A stretch of 7,252 nucleotides of DNA from an uncultured Rhizobiaceae group bacterium (GTDB lineage: Bacteria; Pseudomonadota; Alphaproteobacteria; Rhizobiales; Rhizobiaceae). A model generated the notes under the pieces. That model had not been told where the DNA came from. It saw only the letters and a program-made list of their open reading frames with translations, and searched no databases. This document shows positions 1 to 6,611 of the stretch, piece after piece (position 1 is the stretch's first letter; each line of letters begins with the position of its first letter). The translations under genes and the position numbers were made by a program. The stretch lies in NCBI GenBank assembly GCA_938009335.1, contig CALLHT010000265.1:1-7252 (forward strand), given 5' to 3'.

Positions 1-1
1 G

Positions 2-145
2 TTGAGCGAAGCCTGTTTGCAGCGTCCAGAAGGTGAATTTTCGCATTCTGGCGGTCGAACCGGGTTTAGACATACAGAGCATTTGGGGCATATGCTTGCG
101 ACCATGCAGGTGTTGCAGCGTTCTTATCCGGGAGCGACTTGGTGA
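2..145 (+). CDS. paaC: PaaC, phenylacetyl-CoA epoxidase structural subunit (3' end only)
   Basis: Only the last 47 codons are present; the gene begins left of the window. The reading frame is open from base 2 to a TGA at 143-145 and encodes the typical PaaC tail, with the stretch HTEHLGHMLATMQ followed by LQRSYPGATW at the very C-terminus. From family knowledge, PaaC is the catalytically inactive ferritin-like partner of PaaA in the cytoplasmic ring-1,2-phenylacetyl-CoA epoxidase, the oxygen-dependent first ring-attacking step of aerobic phenylacetate breakdown. The stop codon overlaps the proposed GTG start of paaD by 4 nt, implying translational coupling. The assignment rests on the characteristic C-terminus plus the following paaD and paaE genes. 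The conserved metal-site-like residues of the fold are outside the window and cannot be judged. Confidence 0.88.
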   Translation: MSEACLQRPEGEFSHSGGRTGFRHTEHLGHMLATMQVLQRSYPGATW

Positions 146-609
146 TCACTGAGCAGGTTTCCTCCAAACAGATTTGGGCATGGCTGGAAAACGTACCCGA
201 CCCGGAAATCCCGGTGATTTCTGTGGTCGATCTTGGGGTGGTTCGGGATGTGAAAACAGACGGTGGCGAAGTGGAAATCACGATCACGCCGACCTATTCC
301 GGGTGCCCGGCAATGCGGGTGATAGAATTGGATATCGAGACCGAGCTTGCCAAGCGCGGGGTTGATAATCTGAAGCTGAAAACATCCATTAACCCGCCCT
401 GGACCACAGACTGGCTCTCAGTAAAAGGCAGAGCCCGATTGGAAGAATATGGCATCGCGCCACCGCGTTCTGCTGGTGGCCCGGAACGTTGCCCAGTCTG
501 TAAATCAGTCGAGGTGGAGAAAGTCAGTCAGTTCGGTTCAACACCCTGCAAAGCGCAGTGGCGCTGCAAAAGCTGTCTTGAACCATTCGATTATTTTAAA
601 TGTATTTGA
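142..609 (+). CDS. paaD: PaaD, phenylacetyl-CoA epoxidase assembly/Fe-S maturation factor
   Basis: This 155-residue protein is close to the usual PaaD length of about 160. Residues 10-100 form a MIP18/DUF59 domain, with the family signature DPEIPVISVVDLG at 20-32 and a TYSGCPAM motif carrying Cys55. The C-terminal third is a cysteine-rich zinc-ribbon-like module with Cys117, Cys120, Cys136, Cys142, Cys145 and Cys154, ending in FDYFKCI as in known PaaD proteins. The family is thought to help assemble or mature the epoxidase complex, probably the Fe-S or diiron centres, rather than to catalyse. GTG at 142 is chosen because it gives a 4-nt GTGA overlap with the paaC stop; TTG at 139 is the alternative and adds one residue. 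All expected cysteines are present and nothing appears truncated. Confidence 0.93.
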   Translation: MITEQVSSKQIWAWLENVPDPEIPVISVVDLGVVRDVKTDGGEVEITITPTYSGCPAMRVIELDIETELAKRGVDNLKLKTSINPPWTTDWLSVKGRARLEEYGIAPPRSAGGPERCPVCKSVEVEKVSQFGSTPCKAQWRCKSCLEPFDYFKCI

Positions 610-619
610 GTGTAAGATC

Positions 620-1687
620 ATGCAATTTCACGAGCTGACAGTAACGAATATCGAAAAGACCATTCGTGATGCGGTTGTTCTGACATTGGAACCTAAAAAT
701 CCTGACGCGTTTGAATTTACACAAGGGCAATATCTGACGTTCAAACGCATGTTTGATGACGTTGAATTGCGGCGCTCTTATTCTATCTGCTCTTCAAAGC
801 AAAGCGGACTTCTTCAGGTTGGCATCAAGCGTGTTGACGGCGGTGCGTTTTCTTCTTGGGTGAATTCGGAACTTGAGATTGGCGCTACGCTGGAGGCCAT
901 GCCTCCGATGGGCAATTTTTACAAGCCCAAAGAAGGGTGGGGCGATAATCACTATCTCGCTTTCGCAGGCGGGTCAGGCATTACACCTGTTCTTTCCATC
1001 CTACGCACCGGCTTAGAGCAGGAACCCACTGCGCATTTTACGCTTGTATATGCCAACCGAAACACCAACTCGATTATGTTCCGTGAGGAATTGGAAGACC
1101 TAAAGAATATTCATCTTGGTCGTTTGAGCATTATTCACATTTTAGAAGAAGACAGTCAGGGTATTGATCTCTTTTTGGGGCGCGTGGACGCAGAAAAGTG
1201 CGAGCAATTGTTCTCCGGACTGATAGACTTGGAAAGTGTCACAACCGCTTATATCTGCGGGCCAGAACCGATGATGCTTGCTATATCGGACGCGCTCCAA
1301 TCGCACGGTTTGGCAAAAGAGAATATTCGATTTGAGTTGTTCGCAAGTGGCCAGCCCGGACGAGCAAAGAAACGCGCCTCTTCCTCTGCCGATAACACTA
1401 AAGGCATCCCCGGAAAAGTAACCATTGGCGGCGTAACCCAAACGCTTACATTTGGTCGCGATACCAGTTTGCTTGAAGCGGCTGTTGAAAACAATCTCGA
1501 CGCGCCATTTGCCTGTAAGGCGGGTGTTTGCTCGACCTGCAAGGCGAAGGTGACTGAGGGCGAAGTGGAAATGATCGCCAACCATGCGCTTGAAGATTAT
1601 GAAGTTGAAGCAGGGTTCGTTCTGACCTGCCAATGTTATGTCGTATCCGACAGCGTTGCTTGGGATTATGATGAGGCGGGTCATTGA
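620..1687 (+). CDS. paaE: PaaE, phenylacetyl-CoA epoxidase reductase subunit
   Basis: This 355-residue flavoprotein reductase passes electrons from NAD(P)H through FAD and a 2Fe-2S centre to the diiron site of the PaaA-containing epoxidase. Domains in order: an FAD-binding ferredoxin-reductase barrel (about 1-105) with RSYS at 52-55; a nucleotide-binding domain (about 110-240) with GGSGITP at 117-123 and CGPEPMM at 213-219; and a C-terminal plant-type ferredoxin domain with cluster ligands Cys299, Cys304, Cys307 and Cys337 (C-x4-C-x2-C-x29-C). The length matches the E. coli protein closely. ATG at 620 is chosen because it gives the family N-terminus MQFHELTV and lies 10 nt after the paaD stop. 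The frame stays open upstream into paaD, but that part is not PaaE-like. The ribosome binding site is weak (only TAAG/GAG-like bases), so translation may depend on coupling to paaD. Confidence 0.95.
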   Translation: MQFHELTVTNIEKTIRDAVVLTLEPKNPDAFEFTQGQYLTFKRMFDDVELRRSYSICSSKQSGLLQVGIKRVDGGAFSSWVNSELEIGATLEAMPPMGNFYKPKEGWGDNHYLAFAGGSGITPVLSILRTGLEQEPTAHFTLVYANRNTNSIMFREELEDLKNIHLGRLSIIHILEEDSQGIDLFLGRVDAEKCEQLFSGLIDLESVTTAYICGPEPMMLAISDALQSHGLAKENIRFELFASGQPGRAKKRASSSADNTKGIPGKVTIGGVTQTLTFGRDTSLLEAAVENNLDAPFACKAGVCSTCKAKVTEGEVEMIANHALEDYEVEAGFVLTCQCYVVSDSVAWDYDEAGH

Positions 1688-2475
1688 ACGCGGAGAGTGT
1701 CAATAACGCTGGTAGTTTGATCTCAGAACTATCATCGCTTCAGCCGATAAAGACGTGGTCTTTTCTTGTTACAATCTTTGGCGACATGCACCGGGCTGGC
1801 ATGACTACGCTTTCCGGCACTCAACTGCGAGACCTGCTTGAGCCTGTTGGCATTCGCCCGGAAGCGGTTCGCGTCGCGTTGCATCGTTTGCGGAAAGATG
1901 GCTGGATATCGACAGAAAAACTCGGTCGTGAAACCCAATACAGTTTGTCGCAACATGCGATTGAGGAAACGAAAACTGCATCGATAGACGTGTATCGCCA
2001 CGACCTGAAGTTCTCTGATGGTTGGTGTCTCGCCATGTTTGATACCAATGAGCTTGAAATCGAAGTTGGCATTCCAATATCGAAACAGACTTGGTTGGTG
2101 CCGAAGGATTCCGAAAGCACTTTGCGTGATCCTTTGATTTCTCATTTTGACAAGCCGTCTGTGCCTAAATGGATGATGGAGAACATTGTTTCCAATTCAC
2201 AACTTGACAATGCGGACAAGCTTGTTGCGCTGATAGCAGAAGTAAACGCCCAAACCTGCGGATGTTCTGCCGGTGAAGCGTTGACGCTGCGAATGCTGAT
2301 ACTACACCACTGGCGGCGTATGGCGCTTCGCAATGAGACATGGCTTCACATTTGGCTGAATGAAGATGGTGTTTTGGCACGATGTCACCGGGAAGTGCAA
2401 AATGTGCTGGAGGCGATGCACCACGTGCAGGAACCATTTTTGCGCCCAGAGCCTAGTGCCTTGGCTGAGCGGTAG
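1684..2475 (+). CDS. paaX: PaaX-family transcriptional repressor
   Basis: This 263-residue protein has the PaaX layout. An N-terminal winged helix occupies about residues 23-90, with the recognition region GIRPEAVRVALHRLRKDGWI at 56-75 and a wing around GRETQYSL. A middle region follows, then a C-terminal domain with the family HHWRR motif at 208-212. PaaX proteins repress phenylacetate genes and release DNA on binding phenylacetyl-CoA. It is somewhat shorter than the E. coli protein (about 316 residues). No ATG lies near the 5' end; TTG at 1684 is preferred because it overlaps the paaE stop as TTGA and is preceded by GAGGCGGG at good spacing. The next candidate, TTG at 1717, would remove 11 residues. 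Its place directly behind paaE implies it is cotranscribed with the genes it probably controls, giving negative feedback. The PaaX family call is firm; the phenylacetate role follows from context. Confidence 0.88.
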   Translation: MNAESVNNAGSLISELSSLQPIKTWSFLVTIFGDMHRAGMTTLSGTQLRDLLEPVGIRPEAVRVALHRLRKDGWISTEKLGRETQYSLSQHAIEETKTASIDVYRHDLKFSDGWCLAMFDTNELEIEVGIPISKQTWLVPKDSESTLRDPLISHFDKPSVPKWMMENIVSNSQLDNADKLVALIAEVNAQTCGCSAGEALTLRMLILHHWRRMALRNETWLHIWLNEDGVLARCHREVQNVLEAMHHVQEPFLRPEPSALAER

Positions 2476-3493
2476 AATTACGGACCTGTAATTCCAATGG
2501 AATTGCCTGATGTAAAGGGTTGGGCCTCAATCCGGTTTCACTCATTTGGAGCAGCACGTCGGCCGCTCGCCTTCCGATCCGCTTTGCTGGCAGCCGAACA
2601 GTGGTAAGTCCGGGTTCGAGATGTTCTGACCCGACGAAGTCTCCAATGCCGACGACAGAGACATCTCGCGGTATGGTTATGCCCAAACTCTGCGCAGCAT
2701 AGATCACGCCTTGCGCAATCACATCGTTGCCGCAGATGATGGCGCTGGGTTTCTGTGTGGTGAGCAATATCTTCGCGATCTCTTTCGCTTTCCCAACATC
2801 ATAATCACAGGCGATTGTGTTTTCCTCTGGAATTGTGATGCCTGCGGTTTTCATGCAATCCATGACACCATCAAAACGTCCACGCGCACGGTCATTATTT
2901 TCCGTTTCCGGAAAGATAAGTGCCACGTCTCTGTGACCAAGTTCCAGCAAATGTGCTGCAACTAAGCGACCTGCTTCATGATTATCAGCGCCTATATTGG
3001 GCAAGGTCGAATTCTGATTGTAGTTCCAGATTGCAACGGCTGGAATATCCCGCTGCGCCAGCATATTGAGCGACACGGGATCGTGGTCCAAACCAACGAG
3101 GGCAATGCCATCGATCCGCCGTTCTAAAAGCGATCGCACATGGGCAGTCTCAAGTTTCAGATCATAGCCATGTGTTGCAATTAGCATTGTTCTGTCTTGA
3201 GATTGCAGTTGGCTTGAAAAGGCTTCGATCATCTCTGCGAAGATTGCATTATCTATCGTGGGCACAATCAGTCCGAATGTGCCGGAAAAACGGTTATGCA
3301 ATGCGCCAGCCATCCGGTCGCGAATGTAGCCAAGTTCAGACGCGGCGGTTTCAATACGCTTTCGGGTAGGGCCTTTTACAACATCGGGAGTGTTGAAGAA
3401 ACGAGACACCGTTGCCGGCGAAACGCCCGCACGGCTTGCGACTTCCACAATTCCCGGTGCACCCTTGCGCGAACGTTTTCTTCTTTCAGACAT
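2453..3493 (-). CDS. LacI/GalR-family transcriptional regulator
   Basis: This 346-residue protein is the usual LacI-family length. A lysine/arginine-rich N-terminus precedes the helix-turn-helix at about 15-34 (IVEVASRAGVSPATVSRFFN). The hinge follows at about 54-65, reading LGYIRDRMAGAL, with Leu65 in the position of the minor-groove leucine. The rest is a periplasmic-binding-protein-like effector and dimer domain, including VVGIGDF and LTTVRLP near the C-terminus. ATG at 3493 is chosen: it has GGATGG just upstream and places the HTH at normal distance from the N-terminus. A TTG at 3520 would add nine residues but would lie partly under the operator. The gene is divergent from the tctABC operon, and a consensus LacI operator sits between them, so it is most likely the local regulator of that operon. 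The effector is unknown. Its 3' end overlaps the convergent paaX end by 23 bp. Confidence 0.93.
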   Translation of the reverse strand: MSERRKRSRKGAPGIVEVASRAGVSPATVSRFFNTPDVVKGPTRKRIETAASELGYIRDRMAGALHNRFSGTFGLIVPTIDNAIFAEMIEAFSSQLQSQDRTMLIATHGYDLKLETAHVRSLLERRIDGIALVGLDHDPVSLNMLAQRDIPAVAIWNYNQNSTLPNIGADNHEAGRLVAAHLLELGHRDVALIFPETENNDRARGRFDGVMDCMKTAGITIPEENTIACDYDVGKAKEIAKILLTTQKPSAIICGNDVIAQGVIYAAQSLGITIPRDVSVVGIGDFVGSEHLEPGLTTVRLPAKRIGRRAADVLLQMSETGLRPNPLHQAIPLELQVRNSTAQPRH

Positions 3494-3518
3494 GCCATCC
3501 ACAATACCGAAAAAAATC

Positions 3519-3540
3519 AAAATGAAAACGTTTGCATTTT
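3519..3540. promoter_or_regulatory. LacI/GalR-type operator between lacI-type gene and tctA
   Basis: This 22-bp inverted repeat is centred on the CG at 3529-3530, with half-sites AAAATGAAAAC and GTTTGCATTTT that differ at a single position pair. Its 14-bp core at 3523-3536, TGAAAACGTTTGCA, fits the LacI/GalR consensus TGnAAnCGnTTnCA at every fixed position. It lies 26 bp upstream of the divergent regulator start and 41 bp upstream of tctA. A possible sigma70-like promoter for tctA would have TTTGCA (3531-3536) as -35 and TAGCCT (3554-3559) as -10 with a 17-nt spacer, so a bound repressor would cover the -35. That promoter reading is weak and uncertain; the operator reading is strong. An extra half-site-like TTTTCAT occurs at 3543-3549. 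Confidence 0.85.
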
Positions 3541-3566
3541 TATTTTCATAAGTTAGCCTTTGCGTT

Positions 3567-3573
3567 GGAGGAG
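3567..3573 (+). promoter_or_regulatory. Ribosome binding site of tctA
   Basis: GGAGGAG lies 8 nt before the ATG at 3582. It is a near-ideal Shine-Dalgarno sequence and fixes the tctA start. Confidence 0.8.
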
Positions 3574-3581
3574 ACTGGAAT

Positions 3582-5093
3582 ATGGAATTTTTGAGCTATT
3601 TCGGTGGGGTTTTTGAGCCGATATCGTTCTTATTGTTGCTTGGGGGCACAATTGGGGGGCTAATTTTGGGAGCAACACCCGGTCTCTCTCCGACTATGGC
3701 TGTGGCGCTTTTGATCCCGTTTACGTTTCATTTGCAGCCGGCACAGGGGCTTATTCTTTTGGGTGCGGCATACACGTCAACGGTTGCAGGGGGGGCGGTA
3801 AGCGCGATTCTTCTGAAAATTCCCGGCGCTCCGGCAAACATCGCAACCTCGCTGGATGGTAACGCAATGGCGAAAAAGGGGGAGGGCGCGCGGGCTTTAC
3901 ACCTTTCTTTCCTCGCGTCCGGCGTAGGCGGCGTGATCGGTGTGCTGCTTTTGATATTCCTGACACCAGTTTTGGCACAATGGGCGTTGGCCTTTAGCTA
4001 TTCCCACCTGTTCTGGATGGCTATTCTTGGCGTGACGGTGATTGGTTCATTGGATTCTAAATCCTTTGTAAAAGGATTGCTCTCGGGCTGTATTGGGCTT
4101 TGGCTCTCTATGATCGGCTTTGATGACAATCTGGGTGCGCAACGCTTTATTTTCACTGATGCGCTGGCGGGCGGCATTCATATTATTCCAGCGCTGATCG
4201 GCCTTTTCGCCATTCCTCAAGTGATGGAAATGTTTGCCAAAGGGCGTGCAAACGCTGCGATTGAAGCACTTGAGGTGCCGAAGCAATCGTTCATGGATTC
4301 CCTTCGTGAACTTACAAGAAATATACGCGCGCTTTCGATTGGCACGGTTTTCGGTAGCATCATTGGCATTATCCCCGGTGTAGGCGGCCAGATCGCAGGT
4401 TTGGTTGCTTACGATCAGGCGCGTAAATTTTCGCCAGAAAAAGAAAAATTCGGGACAGGGCATCCTGAAGGCATCATTGCAGCAGAATCTGCAAACAATG
4501 CGATGGTGGGGCCTTCACTGGTTCCGCTTCTTACTCTCTCCATTCCGGGAAGTCCTACTGCTGCGGTGCTTTTGGGCGGTTTGATCATCCATGGTATTTT
4601 CCCGGGTTCCGACCTGTTCGACAATCACCCGCAGGTCGCTTGGACCTTCATCAATTCCATGTTGATCGGCCAAATTCTGATGGTGATTTTCGGCATTTAC
4701 ACAGCTACTTGGGCAGCGCGGATTGCCCGTGCGCCGGTTCCAATCATGGCGGCAGCCGTAATGGTGCTGGCACTGTTTGGGTCTTACTCAGTGCAACAGT
4801 CCATGGGCGATGTTTACATCATGCTGAGCCTTGGCGTTGGTATGTTCTTTCTAGAAAAGTTTGGCTTCTCAGCAGCGCCATTAGTGCTTGGCTTGATCCT
4901 TGGTCCAATCGCTGAATCAAACTTCACAACGGGCTCCCTGATTGCCCAGGCGCAAGATGGCCCGCTTCTCTACTTTATGACAGGCCCGCTTAACATGTTC
5001 CTGATCTTCCTGGTCATTGCCTCGGTTGCTTACAGCTTCTGGTCAAACATGGTGCTTGGCAAGAAATCGGTTCCTGCGGAGGCGCAATCATGA
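3582..5093 (+). CDS. tctA: TctA-family large membrane subunit of a tripartite tricarboxylate transporter
   Basis: This 503-residue, highly hydrophobic inner-membrane protein has the usual TctA length and predicted topology of about 12 helices. Family signatures are GATPGLSPTMA at 30-40 followed by a long conserved block; KIPGAPANIATSLDG after it; GIIPGVGGQ at 262-270; ESANNA; and SIPGSPTAA from about 320. The two P-G-rich re-entrant motifs mark the two inverted halves of the fold. TTT systems import small organic anions by secondary transport, using a periplasmic TctC receptor and a small TctB subunit. Here tctA leads the operon, overlaps tctB by 4 nt (ATGA), and sits just downstream of a LacI-type operator. 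The family and role are clear, but the substrate cannot be read from TctA. The symbol denotes the family, not demonstrated citrate transport. Confidence 0.94.
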   Translation: MEFLSYFGGVFEPISFLLLLGGTIGGLILGATPGLSPTMAVALLIPFTFHLQPAQGLILLGAAYTSTVAGGAVSAILLKIPGAPANIATSLDGNAMAKKGEGARALHLSFLASGVGGVIGVLLLIFLTPVLAQWALAFSYSHLFWMAILGVTVIGSLDSKSFVKGLLSGCIGLWLSMIGFDDNLGAQRFIFTDALAGGIHIIPALIGLFAIPQVMEMFAKGRANAAIEALEVPKQSFMDSLRELTRNIRALSIGTVFGSIIGIIPGVGGQIAGLVAYDQARKFSPEKEKFGTGHPEGIIAAESANNAMVGPSLVPLLTLSIPGSPTAAVLLGGLIIHGIFPGSDLFDNHPQVAWTFINSMLIGQILMVIFGIYTATWAARIARAPVPIMAAAVMVLALFGSYSVQQSMGDVYIMLSLGVGMFFLEKFGFSAAPLVLGLILGPIAESNFTTGSLIAQAQDGPLLYFMTGPLNMFLIFLVIASVAYSFWSNMVLGKKSVPAEAQS

Positions 5094-5551
5094 CCGCTTC
5101 TCGTCTTCAGCATATCATTTCATCGGGCATTGTTCTTCTGGTCGCGACGATCGTGACTTGGATTAGCTTCACTCAAGAGCCTGCGGACGCATTTCTGTTT
5201 CCGCGGCTGATTGCCATCTTCTTCATTGCATTGGCTGTGTGGAATTTCATCCGTGCAATCTCAGGCCTTGCCAAAGTTGGTGAAGGATTGGATATGAAAA
5301 GCTTTACGAACATTGTGCCAGGCCTTTTGGTCATGGGCGTTTACGTGTTCTTTGCTGCCAAAACTCTTGGGTTTTATCTCGCTTCAACCATCGCATTCCT
5401 GCTTATCTTCACGATCTATGACCCGGCAAGACTTGACGATGTTAAGGCGTGGGTTAAGCGGGCGATTGTGACATTTGTCTTTATGTCAGTAATATACGGT
5501 CTGTTTGCGCTCTTGCTTAAAGTGCAAACGCCGCGTGGAATTTGGTTTTAA
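5090..5551 (+). CDS. tctB: TctB-family small membrane subunit of the tripartite tricarboxylate transporter
   Basis: This 153-residue protein has about four hydrophobic segments, roughly at residues 8-25, 33-52, 75-98 and 120-145, matching TctB in length and topology. TctB proteins share little sequence, so the call rests on size, the membrane pattern with FLFPRLIAIFFIAL in the second segment, and the position between tctA and tctC. The ATG at 5090 overlaps the tctA stop as ATGA and is preceded by GGAGG at 5078-5082, 7 nt upstream, implying coupled translation and matched TctA:TctB amounts. The protein is expected to be part of the inner-membrane permease complex with TctA. Confidence 0.88.
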   Translation: MTASRLQHIISSGIVLLVATIVTWISFTQEPADAFLFPRLIAIFFIALAVWNFIRAISGLAKVGEGLDMKSFTNIVPGLLVMGVYVFFAAKTLGFYLASTIAFLLIFTIYDPARLDDVKAWVKRAIVTFVFMSVIYGLFALLLKVQTPRGIWF

Positions 5552-5566
5552 TTCGAACAGTTATTC

Positions 5567-5574
5567 AAGGGAGG
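5567..5574 (+). promoter_or_regulatory. Ribosome binding site of tctC
   Basis: AAGGGAGG lies 5 nt before the ATG at 5580. This strong site supports that start over any upstream start inside tctB and fits high expression of a periplasmic receptor. Confidence 0.8.
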
Positions 5575-5579
5575 AAAAC

Positions 5580-6551
5580 ATGAATAAGCTGATTAAATCG
5601 ATTGCGATGGGCATTGCCGGTGTGGCGATGACAGCAACCGCTGCACTTGCAGCTGACTACCCGGAACGCCCGATTGGTGTTGCGGTTTCTTATGGCGCCG
5701 GAGGTGCTACCGACTTTCAGGCTCGCATTGTAACGATGGTGGCGGGCAATGAAGATATCCTTGGTCAGCCAATGTATATCGTCAACAAGCCTGGTGCCGG
5801 TGGCCGTGTTGGCTGGAATTGGTTTGCAACAGAAGCAGATGCTGACGGATATACACTTTCAGCGTACAATATTCCGCACTTTGTCGCACAATCGATCAAG
5901 GGTGGCGTGCAATATTCAAAGGATAGCTTTGAGCCGATTGCAAATTGGGGCGCGGACCCGGCTGTGGTTGTTGTTGGGAAAGACAGCAAGTTCAACACCA
6001 TTCAAGAACTTGTAGATTTTGCCAAGGCAAATCCGGGTAAAGCAACGCTTTCCGGTGCAGGTCTGTTCGTGGGTCACCACATTGCAGCACTGCAAATCGA
6101 AAAAGCAACGGAAGCAAAGTTTGCTTACATCCCAACAAAAGGTGGTGGCGCAGCAGCGATGAAAGCTGTGATCGCAGGTGATGTTGTTGGCGGTATCAAC
6201 AACCTTTCAGATGCGTTCCGTGCCCGTGAAGCTGGTAACGTGAAAATTCTTGCGGTTGCCGACCTTCAGCGCAATGAAGAGTTCCTTCCTGATGTGCCAA
6301 CACTGATGGAAGCGGGTTACGATGTAGACAACGCTTCTGTGAACTTCCGTGGCCTAATGGTCAAAAAAGGTACGCCGCAAGAGGTTATCGACAAGCTTGC
6401 GGCTAAAGTCCCTGAGATGTTCGCAAATGCCCGTGTTGTAAAGCGCATGAAAGCGGGTGGTTCACCAATGAAAATCATGAGCCGCGCTGAAGTGCAAGCG
6501 ATGTGGGAAAAGCGTCAGGAAACCCTGACTGAGCTTCTCGCTGGCCTTTAA
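5580..6551 (+). CDS. tctC: TctC/Bug-family periplasmic substrate-binding protein of the TTT transporter
   Basis: This 323-residue protein has a classical signal peptide: MNKLIKS, a hydrophobic core, then ATAALA with likely signal peptidase I cleavage after Ala24 or Ala25. The mature protein begins near DYPERPI, as in Bug receptors. Family features are SYGAGGATD at 37-45, where the loop and Asp45 normally bind the ligand carboxylate or equivalent anion; NKPGAGG at 69-75; and a C-terminal MSRAEVQAMWE helix region. The protein should capture a small anion in the periplasm and hand it to TctAB. The ATG at 5580 is chosen for the strong upstream site and the intact signal peptide. The gap from tctB is 28 nt. 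The gene ends just before a strong hairpin at 6559-6587. The ligand is unknown; Bug receptors bind varied carboxylates and, in some bacteria, sulfonates. Confidence 0.94.
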   Translation: MNKLIKSIAMGIAGVAMTATAALAADYPERPIGVAVSYGAGGATDFQARIVTMVAGNEDILGQPMYIVNKPGAGGRVGWNWFATEADADGYTLSAYNIPHFVAQSIKGGVQYSKDSFEPIANWGADPAVVVVGKDSKFNTIQELVDFAKANPGKATLSGAGLFVGHHIAALQIEKATEAKFAYIPTKGGGAAAMKAVIAGDVVGGINNLSDAFRAREAGNVKILAVADLQRNEEFLPDVPTLMEAGYDVDNASVNFRGLMVKKGTPQEVIDKLAAKVPEMFANARVVKRMKAGGSPMKIMSRAEVQAMWEKRQETLTELLAGL

Positions 6552-6558
6552 GTTCAAC

Positions 6559-6587
6559 GTGCCGGGTGGGCTTGTCCTACCCGGTAC
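6559..6587 (+). terminator. Strong intercistronic hairpin after tctC (attenuator or mRNA-protecting structure)
   Basis: A 12-bp stem pairs 6559-6570 with 6576-6587 around the 5-nt loop CTTGT. It contains ten Watson-Crick pairs, mostly G-C, and two G-T pairs. It starts 8 nt after the tctC stop and is followed only by TTTC, too short a T tract for an efficient intrinsic terminator. It more likely acts as a partial terminator or as a block to 3' exonuclease that keeps tctC mRNA abundant relative to the next gene. The stem is directly visible; its role is inferred. Confidence 0.65.
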
Positions 6588-6611
6588 TTTCAATCGAAGA
6601 GAAATTAATCC

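Noticed and set aside
449..619. Upstream extension of the paaE reading frame to 449
   Set aside because: The extra residues lie entirely in paaD in another frame and do not resemble a reductase; ATG 620 gives the family N-terminus and length.
1142..1684. 180-codon open frame on the - strand opposite paaE
   Set aside because: It is antisense to well-conserved paaE domains, has no recognisable domain and no ribosome binding site; a shadow of the real gene.
1732..2145. 137-codon open frame on the - strand opposite paaX
   Set aside because: Antisense to the PaaX winged-helix region with a basic, low-information composition typical of shadow frames.
2490..2504. Palindrome AATTCCAATGGAATT as a second operator
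   Set aside because: It lies in the coding end of the LacI-type gene, lacks the central CG of LacI operators and is not near a start; better seen as a weak structural element.
2711..2965. Open frame on the + strand inside the LacI-type gene
   Set aside because: It is complementary to the conserved effector domain, with no ribosome binding site or domain.
3494..3520. TTG start at 3520 for the LacI-type regulator
   Set aside because: It adds nine hydrophobic residues not expected before a LacI HTH and would start at the edge of the operator; ATG 3493 is better placed.
4047..4463. 138-codon open frame on the - strand opposite tctA
   Set aside because: Antisense to conserved TctA motifs, no domain recognised.
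5505..5579. Upstream start at 5505 for tctC
   Set aside because: It lies inside tctB and would bury the clear signal peptide; ATG 5580 has an ideal ribosome binding site.
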